A DNA stretch of 64,000 nucleotides from NCBI RefSeq assembly GCF_900156655.1, contig NZ_FTOG01000003.1, positions 62,001-126,000 of the forward strand, written 5' to 3'. Source of the DNA: Rhodobacter aestuarii. GTDB taxonomy: Bacteria; Pseudomonadota; Alphaproteobacteria; Rhodobacterales; Rhodobacteraceae. Below the pieces are notes generated by a model. The model saw only the letters and a list, made by a program, of their open reading frames with translations, was not told the DNA's origin and did not search any database. This document shows positions 36,301 to 48,300 of this stretch, in pieces (the first letter of the stretch is position 1; each line of letters opens with the position of its first letter). A program made the translations under genes and the position numbers.

Positions 36301-39300
36301 GCGCCGGTTTCAACCTTATCGACGCGGAACCAACGGCCCGATTGATCGACATAATGCCCGCCGACCATCGCCGCAGGCACATCCGTCGTGCCGCTTTCAA
36401 ACGTGACGCGATAGCGGATAGACAGATCAGGCTGCGGCGCGACAGTTGTAATTTCGGCAATTGCCCGGCTATCGACAGCGCTATCCGCGACATTCGCGCG
36501 GGTCAGATCGGTCATCGTGGCGTTGGAGCCGTCTTCGAATTCGACAACACGATCAAACGTCGTCGCCCCGATGGCCGCGCTGACGAGATCCCCCTCAAGG
36601 GTATTGACCAGCAAAGTCGCATCGCCCGCAGCAACGTCTGCCATATCGGTCGTGGTGACATCCCCAACCCAGATTTGGTTCCCGCTGGCATCAAAGGCAG
36701 CGATGCGCGCATCACTTTGCAACATACGGCTGATGTCGATCCCAGTGACCCCCAGATCGACCGCGACACGCAAATCCTGACCTTCCGGTGCATTGACCGA
36801 CAGAACCGTTTTCCACGACCCCGAAGCGCTCACTTCCCCCGTGACAGCATCGACCGTTGCGACTTTGTCGGCAGAGGTAAAGACGTTCAGGTTACCGCCG
36901 CTAATTGCTGCGGAGGGCGCAAGCAATTCAAGAACACCCGTCTCATGGTTCCACGATTTGACGATGCCGAATTTTGCGGTCGCCGGATCGAAACTCGCGC
37001 CGGTCCCCGAGGTGACCAACTGACCAACCTTAAAGGTTGACGCCGTCAGCCCCGCGTCGCGGCGTTTCAGGGTCAGCGTCTGTGTTTGCGCTTCTGCGTT
37101 GGAAGACAGCCACATCGACCCGCCCACCATCGCAAATTGCGGGGAGAAGGAGCTAGACCCCGCGAGCGTGTTCAGCATCCCCGCAACATCCGCCGAAAGG
37201 CCGATGTTCTCTTCGGTTGTCTGGGACAAGCGCAGCCCCGCCCCCACCGACAGTTCCGAGCTTTCGAGCATGCGCAGCTCAACGGGAAGAAGGCCCTGAC
37301 CAATGAGTTGCAGATCGAGGTTCAACTGCGCCGCACCATCGATGCGGAGGTTCATATTGATGCCGTCGTCGAGCGCGGAGCCAGAAATCGGCCCAAGGTC
37401 GCCGAAGTCGCCCAGAACAATGTCGATGAACCGGTTGTCTTGGACGATGCGGTCGAAATTCACGTTGATATCTACGATCCAACGGCCCGGGAATGTCGCA
37501 TCCTCGGAGTATTCGAGCGTCAGGAACCCACTCGGCAGACCCACGGTATTCGCGACGGCATCCAGCCAGACGTTCAGATCGAGATCGCTGCCGCCGCTCT
37601 GCGTCGGGGGCAATAGATCAAGCACATCACGCAAGATCGTAGACAGGCCGGTCAAATCATCAAGCGACTGGTTGATAAACGGAATATCGGCATTGAGAAC
37701 CGTCGCACCCGCGCCCTGACCCTCGATCAACGACTCGATCCCCGTGCGCAGATAGTCGATCAGCTGTGCCGGTGTCAGTTGGTTCAAACGCGCGATTGCA
37801 TTGGTGACAGAGGTCAGTGAGCCTTCGACGTAAGCGCGAATATCCGCGGCGGCTTTCGTGGGATCAAAGATGCCATCAACCGTCCCGCCACCACTCGTGC
37901 GCAGATCCGTAAAGAGGTCAGTGATCGAGTGGGTTCCCGAAAGGGCAAGATCCGCAAAGTCCGCCAGATCCAGCGCGCTTTGCAGCGTGCCAATTTCCAG
38001 ACCAACAAGGTCGGCCTTGGCCACCAGATCAACGGTCAACGCGGCATCAAGCTCCGGGCGGATCGTCGACGGATTAAAGACCGGCGCATTCCCTTGGGTC
38101 ACCGCCAAAGTGGCCAGCAGCGCATTTACAGCCGCAGCATCCCCACTCCCCAGCGTTTCTTGAATAGCGTCAACCGGTGAATCCAGAACGAGGGTCAGCG
38201 TATCGCCGTTGACACCCAGCACACGGCCTTGGACGGAGCCTGCGCCGAAGGTAATGCTTGCCTCTTCCGGCGTTGCCGCATTGGCAACGTCTGAGAACAC
38301 CGCACCCGCACCGGAGATGGTCACGTCATAAATGTAAGACAGGGCGTCGAAATCACGGACATCCGGCGCCTCCACCAAGGTCGCCAGCGGGGTCAACGCA
38401 TGAACCTTGACCGCGCCGCCCCAAGCATGGGTGAGCACATCATCCGGCAAGACAACGTCGATGGTATTTGTCGAAAGATCCGACGGAAGAACAACCATCA
38501 ACGGCACTTGTAACGTCCCCGTCGCCCCGTCCGAGATCTCTAGAAGAACGTGGTCAAGGCCATCAAAGAGCGCAGCCGTGCCATTCGTCAGGGTCAGCGT
38601 CGCGAGGTTTGTGCCACGGGACACGCTCGACACATCAAAGGTCGCGCCGCTGATAACCCGCTGCAGCGTATCCCCTTCCGACAGAGCCGAGGTCTGGCCT
38701 GACGGAATACCGGTTTCTTGGACAAGGAACTGCGAGGCCCCAGAGACAACGATCCCCACGCGCGATGTGCCAAGGGCCACATACTCCGCATTGGTCGCGC
38801 TTGGGGTATTGGCGAGATCATCCGCCCAAGTCACGTTGACGATCTGGGTCGATGACCCTGGCGCCACGGCACTATCAAGCGTCAAACGCGCCAGCTTGGA
38901 TGTTGCCGAGGCCGCGGTTGTGCCAACAGCCGTAACCGCCCCAGCCGCGGCCTTAAACCCACCATTATCAAGGAGGAAGAACGTCTGTTCCGGGTTATCT
39001 TCGGAGGTCAAGGTGAAGGTGAGCGAGGCATCCGCATCCCCGGCTGCATTGGTCAGACCGATGAAGCCATCCGTGATACTTGCGTTCAACGGCTCTCCGC
39101 CGATGTTAAAGCCGAGCGTCACATCGACGTTCGACGCCTCAGCACCAAACGAAAGCGACAAGTTCGACGCGCTCCCGATATAGAGGATCGGATCAAGCAG
39201 TGTCGACGCGCCTTGAAGAGACCCGAGGCTTTGAAGTGACGCATCTTCGGAGAGTGCGCCCCCAAAGACGAGTTTCCCAGACAGACCAACCCCAGTCGAA

Positions 39301-42300
39301 AGTTGCGCAGAAAGATCACTGGTAAGGCCAAACGTGCCATCCAACTGGGCGGCCAGCCCCAAAGCCTCGATCAGATCGAGGCTGAGCGCGCTTTGCGCCA
39401 CAATCGCGTTGTCAAAATCGAGCGCGATTTCCAAGGCGCGGTGCGGAATACCGCTTGTCCAAACATTCCCCGAAAGAGTCGAGAAATTGATCGAGAAGAC
39501 CGGTGGGCTATCCCAACCGGCAACTTTCGCAATCGCCTTATTGACCTCTTTTTCAATGGTCAGCAGGGCTTCTTGGATCGTGCCGCCCGGATTGTTCACA
39601 ACTTGATCTGCGGTTTCCAACGCGAGGTGAACCGAGGTGAAAATCTGGTTCAACGGGAGCAGATCATTGATGGTTTGGCCGATGAACGGCAGTTCTGCCG
39701 TCAAGTCGCTGCCACTCGGCGCACTCACCGCATTCAAGACCGGCGTAACAATCGCGGCGCCGGTGTAATTATAGGGATAATCGACCCCAAAGACCCAGCT
39801 GTAGGCGGTGTCGACCATATTGATCAGGTCGGACATGCCGAAAGACGCAAAATCGTCCAACTGCGGCATCAACAGGCTCCGCAGGTTCAGATCTTCGGGC
39901 ACTTCGAAGAAGTCGATATTGACCTCGGGAAGTGTCAGTCCATTGGCGATATCTGCCGCAGAACGCGGCAAGAGATCCCCTGCAATGCGGGCCGCCGAGA
40001 ACTCGCTGATCGGCTGAAGCGCCTCACCAAAGGCACGCGACAGGGCGAGCCCCATACCAAAGCCGCCGACCGTATTGGTGCCGACAGACTGGGTGCCAGA
40101 GCTATCCGTTACGGTGAAATCGAGCTGCGCGCCTTTGCTACGCAGTTGATCTGCCAGCGATTTTGTTAGGTCAGGTGTGGTGTTGGACTCCTTCCCGAAG
40201 ACAAACCGGGAGTCTTCTGCAACAAGGCCAAATTTGCCAAGGCTCCCCGCATCAATCGCAAAGGAGATATCGGTCGGGCCAAGGTCCGCAAGCGCGCGGA
40301 TCGCGAGCGGCGCAACGGTTTCATCGACAAGATCAACATAGTTGCCCGTCGACAGGTCTTGCTTGACGAACTTAACGCTCGCATCCGAACCTAGTTCGAC
40401 CGCAACATCCAGATCAACGGACACCGCATAACGCAGCAGGCTTCCGTCGAGCGCGGTGATGCTCAGCAGATCAGGTTGGCTCAGCCCCAGAAGCGACTTC
40501 AAAGCCTCAAGGTTAGAGATATCAAAACCGCTCAGATCAAATCCGAGGTCGATTTCCCCCTCGATCAGCCGGGTCCCTTTCATCGTCAGGATGACGGAAT
40601 CTTTCAACCCACCAACGTCAGTATTGCCTTCCAACAGCGCGACTTGCAGCGCATCAGGGGCAAATCGGAACGGGCTCGACGCATCAGTCATCGCGCTATG
40701 GATCAGGCTTGCACCATAATCCAACGCCTCGTCTTTCGCGTCCTTGAGCGTTTGAATGGCAACGCGCAAGGCGTCCTTCAAACCCGTCATATCTTCGATG
40801 GACTGACCCACCCCTGGAATTGTCAGGTCAATCAGGCCATTGTCGCTATCAAGATCACCGATCAGGGCTTCTGCAAAGGCCTCGAACCCATCTGCAAAGG
40901 TCGAAATGTCAGACCAATTAGAGGTGAACGTGCTCGCTTGGGCGAGCTGCGAGCGCATTGCATCAATCAGCGTTCCCGTGCTAAAGCCCAATTGCGGCAG
41001 ACCAAACTTACCGTCCTTGAGGGAGGCGGTCAGGGTCGCCGTGCCAAGATCATCAAGAGTGATCGTTTGCCCCGCGATAACGATGGAGGCAGAGACATCC
41101 AGATCCACGTCGGAGGCGAATTCAATCGCCGAAACAGGCTTCAGACGAGAGGCTTCAAACGCGGGCACAATACCTTCGTAATCCGGCAGACCATCGTCCA
41201 TTTTCAGACGGATGGCCGCGCGACCAATGGTCAATGCCTCTGTGTTCGACCCGCCGGTGACATTCACGCGAACCGAGGTTGCGCCAACAAGGCTCGTTTG
41301 GAAGTCCAACAAAACACCCGGATTGGCGTCATCCGAGCCGAGGTCCAGCGTGATGTTAGCACCCGCGCGGGTACCAAATTCATCAACCATTTCAAGCGGC
41401 AAAGTGCCAACGCTGTAAACAAAGCCCGCAATCCCCCATGCGGACTGATCGCTGAGTTCCAGCGTATCGGCGGCGCGCAGAACGCCATCCAGAACGCTCA
41501 CCGCGATGCGTGTTCCCTCAACGGCAACGACCCGGCCTTCACCGACTTTGGTCCCCGATGCGTTGAACACATTGATGGTTTTACCCACCCAGTCCTCAGC
41601 CGATCCCGTGTTCGGGCCCGACCAATCGAGTTCATAAGACCGCGTCACACCCGCGATGTCGTTGCTCGTCAGACCGTCTGCAGAGAGAACGCGGATCGTG
41701 TCCCCGGCCCCGACCGAACCGGACTTCATCACGAGGCCCAGACCGGTTTCGCTTACCCCCGCAACGACGCCACGACCGGTGACATTTCCATTCTCATCAA
41801 TGATCGCGATCTTCCGACCGACCATCGAACTTGCCGATGTCTGATCATAGCCCGCATATCCAACCTCAACGGAGCGCAGATCAACTTCGAACCGGAAGGC
41901 CGCCAAAACCGGTGCCGTCGCCGCGGCATAAACCGCCGTCAGCGCATTCAAGTTGACCGTATTCGAAACGGCTGTCGTGCGATCGGTCGCGAGGTAGTCA
42001 TGAACAATCGTCGTCGCCGTCGTCTCGTCGAAATCCCGGTCCCATTCGATCCCAAACTGGACCTGCGTGGTGTTGGAATTTTCAACGAAATCTTGGGGAG
42101 TATTCGCGGCATCGAGATAATCGACCGTGCGAATGACGCCAACGGCAACGGTTTTCCCATTGGCATCTTGCAACCGCAGACGTGACGCCTCGCCGAGGTC
42201 ATCAGCCTCCCCCAAGAGGGTCGTGTACTGTGCTTTGGTCAGCGTGAAGGTCGAGTCACGGAATTGAACAGCCCCCGAGAGGTTCAGCGACAAGTCCGCC

Positions 42301-45300
42301 GACGGCGGGATTTCCGGTGTCGGAATCCCGAAGAATTCGGTGAATTCGCTGAGGTTAAGCGTCAATTCCGGCGACAAGCCAGCCGGAAGCGCGAGCTTGA
42401 TCACCACCCCCATACGGTTCGGCGAGGAGGCCGCGCCCGCAACAGGCGGGATCAATTCAACAGAAAGCGGTGATCCCTGCGGCAAGGCGTTGGCGACAAT
42501 GGCGTCCAACTGGCCCAAGGATTTCGCGGGGACATTGGCAATAATCGTCTTGATGGTTTCCAGTTGGTCATCAAGACCGATCAGATCTGCCAAGCTTTTC
42601 CCGATGACAGGAAGGTCTTGGTAGAGAACCGAAACGCCGGTCGGCGCGGAGTCAGCAGACAGCAACGCCGCAAGCGCGATGTCGATGGTGCTGGCCAGAT
42701 CGGTCGCCCCTTCCCCCAACAAGACAGAGGAGAGCCCGTCAATCGCGCCAAACCGCAGGTCAGACAAGGAAGACGCCTGATAATCCATCAGGTTCTGAGC
42801 CGCAGAAGCCGCACCAGCCGTCACCAGAGACGGCAATTGCGATTTGATCGCCAATTGTATCGCATCCGTCACGGAGCCGATGGTGGCTGTCGCGCCCGTT
42901 GTGCTGAGCACCGCATCCAATTTGCTCAGGTCAAGCTGCGGCAGGCGGTCAGAGGTGAACACACCAACCAAGGCGGCATAGGTCGCGCCCGCCGTTTTCA
43001 GATCACCGGTCAGCGTTGTCAGAAGCGTGGTGATGGCCGCGCTATCGGCCCCGTCCAGCGCCGATTGCAGCGCAGTCAGGTTTGCAACGGCAGCCGCCAA
43101 ATCTGCTTCCAGAGCTGCAACATCCAAGGCCCCCAGTCGCGCGGTGACACTCGTCAAAGACGGGATCAACGGCGAGCCAGCCCCCAAGAGTTCAACGAAT
43201 GCCGCATTCGCAGTGTCAAGCGCGCCAACGCCCGCCGCCAACACGTCATCGCGCAAGGCTTTCACTTCGGTCAGCGCAACCGTCAGGGCATCCAGCCCAT
43301 CCGAGAGGGTCGTGATTTTTGCCTGGGCTCGGGTGAGCAAAGTCGCACTCGCCCCTGACGCCAGAGCCGCGATACTCTTGCTTGCAGCCTCGGCCATTTC
43401 GGCGAGAAGCGCGACGAGTTCCTCCCCCGCAGCGCTGAAGGCACTTTCGGTCAATGTCACCGTTTCAAAGAGACCGCGAACGACCTCCATCTCGGTATCT
43501 ACAGCCGCGCGGATTTGCGTGATGTAGTTGACATAGGAAGAGAGCTTGCTCGAAAGCGCCGAAATATGGGCCGCCGAAACCGTTGCGAGAGCCGTCAGAG
43601 AGGCCAATTCGCTTTCGGACCCCGCGGGCGCCGTCAATGCGCCAAGGCGTGCGACAAGATCAGCAGCCGAGGTCGCCAAACGCCCCACCTGCCCGTTCAA
43701 TGTGCTCAGGCCGGTTTTGGCGTCATCAAGCGCAGATTTCACCGCCGTCGCCGTGCCCAGCGGATCAGCCGCCGACAAGCCAATCTGTGCAACAGCCGTT
43801 TTTGCCGCCTGATCAACAACTGCAAAGGTCGCCCTACGCGCGGCTTCCTCGGTCAAAAGCGCCTCGACCTCTGCCTTGATTTCGAGGAAGGCTTTGACCG
43901 TTTCAAATTCTGCATCGGTTTGCGCGCCATCAATCGCCTGAACAACCGTCAACGCGTTCAAAGTGTTGCCAAGCCGGTCAAAGGCCGCCGTCTGATCCGC
44001 AACCAATGTCGCATAGGCCCCACCAACCGATGCGTCCCCGCCCGATTTTTGCAGTGCATCAAGCGCGATCTCAGCCAGCGAATTCCCGGCCACATCCAGC
44101 TTTGCTTTCGCGGCCGTGATGTCCGCAATTAACGAGGCCAAAGCGGTTTGCGCGCTTGCAAGCGCAGTTTGTGCGGCAGAGACAGCCGCGTTCGCAGCAA
44201 CCATGCGGGCCGCAAGCGCCGGGTTGTCCGTTTGGGCGCCAACCAAAGGATCTATGCTCGGATCCGCCAAATACCCTGGCAGCAATTTCGCACGCTGCAC
44301 CAACTCCGCCGCAAGGTCTTGGGCGTCGCGCAGATCTTGAGAAAGTTCCAATATCTCTGCGGTCCGCGTATCTGCGGTGGCAATGAGCGTTTCAACTTTG
44401 GACAGTTCGGTTTGGAGGAGCGTCAGCGAAACATCCGTTTGCGCCTCTTCCACCGTCATCCAAGCGCCGGCATCCGAATTACCCGCGACAGAGAACGAAC
44501 CCTTGTCTCCCGTCAGGTCCAACCGACCGGACGAGATGGTAAAGTCGGCAGTTTCGGTGCCGTCCCCATTCACGCCGATGTTCAGGTTCTGCACGATCGA
44601 GGCACCGTTGGTGTCTTTGAACGACAGATCAATCTGTTTGTCAGCCGCGCTCAAATCGGCGGAGCGGGTCGCCGTGGCATCCCCATTTGCGATGGTAAAG
44701 TCGATACGACCATCATCGCCTGTGCCAATTTTGAATGAGCCATCCGCCGCAAATGAGACACGGATATTGGGTTCAACATAAAGCTTTGCCGCGCCCTGCA
44801 AAACGCTATCGATCAGCGCGCCATCGTATTCTGGTGTGTCTGTGGTGATCCCAAGAAGAACCGCCAGTTCTTCTTCGCGCAACGCGGCGCGGGCCGTGTA
44901 ATCGACCACGATTGTCGGGCGGTAATTCATGATCAGATCGCCGGACCGAACGTCAAATTCAAACGTGATCGGGCTCGTGTCTGTCACCATATTGCCATGC
45001 GACGCATCAAACTGTTTGGACAGTTGCGCGGCCACATAGCCAATCGTGTTGAGGTCAAGCGCGTCGCTATTGAGCGCGGTGATCAGATCATTGAAACGCA
45101 AGGCTTCAGAGATCGAAACAGGGTTTGCGGATTCCGCCCGTGTCAGCACATCCGCGATGGTGAGTTCCCCCGCGAAAGGCAATTTCACTTCGAACAGGTC
45201 TGCAAAGACGCCAGACCCAACCTCAAAGGCAGAGGAAAGCGCGGTCACTGCAGCGCGAATATCGCCTTTGAAGGTCAAGGACGAAATGCCACCGGGCAGT

Positions 45301-48300
45301 TCGTTCAGGTTCTTATCGTTGAAATTCCCAGAGATCACAGCACGTTCGACCGTGCCATCCGCAAAGATCGCGATGCGCTCAAGCGCGCTGCCCGTTGCGC
45401 CGATATCAGTCGTGCGGATCGCCGCAGGTCCGGTCAAGGACAGCGGATGCAGTTGACCGATTTCAAAAATACTCGTGTCCGATGCAACGGCAAAACGCGG
45501 CGACCAGATGGTCTGCGCGGTGAACATTTTCTGACCGTTTCCATCGCGGATTAGGTTCAGCAGATCGACCAGCGTGATGTAATCCAGCGTCGCATTCGAC
45601 TGCAGGGTCAGCGTATCGGTCGCGGCATCAAAGGTTGCAACCGGACCCGACACCGTGCTGTCCGCAGGTTTGATGACGATGTTCAAACCCGAATGCGTGA
45701 TCCCGACATCATTTGCCGTGATCAAAATCGTATTGCCCCCCGCCAGCAGATAACCGCTGCCGGTCGCTCCGGTCAGAATATCGGAAACCGTTCGCTCAGT
45801 GCGCTCGACACCCGTGGTAAAGATGCCCTGAAGGCTCATCAGGCTTTCTTGGGACCAGAGGCTTTCGTCACTGAAATCGACCGCAGCCCAAGAGCTGACC
45901 GACAGATCGCTGGTGCCAAGGTATTGATAGAAAACACCGGTCGTAGCGTCGCCCGTAACGTCGTTGAGAACAAGTTGGCCTGCCGAGACGGTCGTCGCCG
46001 ATGTATCCGACATCAGGTGATCGGCAAAATCGGTCGCATTCAGCGAACCAGAGCCCGTGTAGATGTAAAGATCACCGTCACGGGCCGCGCCGGGCAGCAG
46101 ATCAACCGTGATGATCGGCGCCGCGCCAGCGGTCACCACGTCTAGGCCGAACTGGAAGTTCGCTTCCCCTTCGATATCGGCCGCAATACCGCCCGAAAAG
46201 TCGACCGCGCCCGCCACAGGGCGGAAAACAAAACGCGGCGTAAAGGTCAGAACCTGCGTGTTGGTTAGGCCCGAAAAAGTCTTATCGCCAACATTCACCG
46301 TCGCCGCGTTGCGGAAGGTGATCTGCGGCATCGGATCAGACACGACGGTCGACGACAGCCAGACGTTCCCCGCCACTTCGGAAAGCTCAATAAACGGCTC
46401 GAACTGGCCGCCATCGCGCTTCAAGCCGAAGTCGATGTTGATGTCGAGGTCGGCATTCAACCCAAACTCGTATCCATCGATGTCCCGGTTGCTACCGGTC
46501 ATCGAGATCCCCATTTCGCTCAGATCAAAGAGATCCGAGATGAAGTCCTCGCCGACTTTTTTCTCATAGGTGACAAGGTCTTGGATTTTGATCCGGTAGC
46601 GGACTTCGTCCAGCAGCTTACCGTCCGCAGACAAAGTGTCTTCGAGTTCTTGCACCGTCGACGCAGACCCGGCACCAACATCATTGCCCGTGATCACCTC
46701 AAGTGTGATGAGCTTATCTGCGTCCAGCCCCGTGATAATAGACAATTGCTGTGCCAGATCATCCACATAGGCGCGCAGATCACCGTTGTAATCCGTGCCG
46801 TTGAAATGCAGCGGCGTGCCGTTCAGCACATAATCATTCAGCGCGTCGAGATGGGCCGTGATGAGCTGCGAAAGGTTGTTGAACGACACACTCGCATCCG
46901 GATCTTCGATCAGATCGATAAAGCTCTTTCCGTAGATAAGCGGGATGTCTTGCGTCATGAACCCGCTCAACCCATCGGCGGATGCAACGCTTTGCCGCAG
47001 CAACTGGTCGAACTGCGAGAGCGCACCATCGCGTTTCAGCCACGTATCGCTGAACCGTTGCGCGGCTTCGTCGAGCAACAGTTTCATTTCCCATTCGCTA
47101 TCATTCACAAGCAGCAGGCGGGGATCATCCGCCACGATCTGATCAAACCCAGAGGCGACGAAACGCGGGGCAAAGGTCGTGCCTGCGGCCTGACCGGCAT
47201 AGTCAATCGGGAGGATGAATTCGTAGAAGGCAACGGCATTCGTCAAACCGCCGACAGGCGCTGTTGTCCCGTCAAGCGGGAGAAAATCGGCGGTCGAGCT
47301 ATCCCCCGCAATCGCGGTCAAACGGAACTGGTCGCCGTTGGCGTCAATGTAAATTTGGCCAATGTCCGCCGCCGTTGCCCAAGTGACATTGCTGTCAAAC
47401 GTGACGCGGAACTGATCGCCCTGCGTGACAGAGAAGCTGATATCGTGCTGCCCTTCAAGATCGGAAACCAGCGGCGACAGGCGCGGGCTTTCACCGCCCG
47501 GCAAGCGCCCATTCGCGGCAAGCGTTTCGGGCCGGAACGCAACCTTGAGACCAAACGTCGGGTTGGAAACATCTTGTTTGCCCAACTCGCCCAAATCGAT
47601 CTGAAGCGTTGTTCCCCCGACCCCGGCGCCCGAGAAACCAAGGTCAAATTCAAACATGTTGTCCGTCGCGCCAGCGGTGTCCAGCGGCTCAAACCACGTG
47701 TCAAACGTCAGGGTTTCTTCGACGAGAGCGCCCCCGTTGTAAGAAGCCACTTCGTTATTCGCGGCTTGAATACGCGTGCGGACGCGCGCGGCTGCGATTG
47801 GCGTCACGCGATAGCTCGCACCGGACAGCAACAGCGTGCTCAGCCGGGAGAAATCAATCAAGATCTGCGGCAGGGTGAGTGCAGAGCCTGAGAAGTCGAG
47901 CGTGACACCATCCGCCGCATTGAAGCTGGCCGTGTAGTTGGCGGCCCCGGTCAGCGCGGTCATCAGGCTCGACAGGTCTGCGGTCTCATCAAACGATCCA
48001 AACTGGGTCTGCAGAGCGTTGACGAGGTAGTTCTGGAAATCAGCCTGCGTTGCCGTCGTCGGATCGTTGTTGACGATGATTTCTGCAATGCTGTTGCCGA
48101 CAACAGGGATCAGCCCTTTCAACTCCGGCATCGCCAACAAACCAGCAAGGAACCCATCTTGCATGATGGTGTCCGCTTCGCGCATTTTCAGCCAGTAAAG
48201 CGCCTCTTGCACGGTCGCATCATCAAAGAGGCCCGTGTACCCCGTGTTCACGACGCGCAGGTCATTGAACGTGGCCAAAGACAGCGAATAGGTTTTGTCC

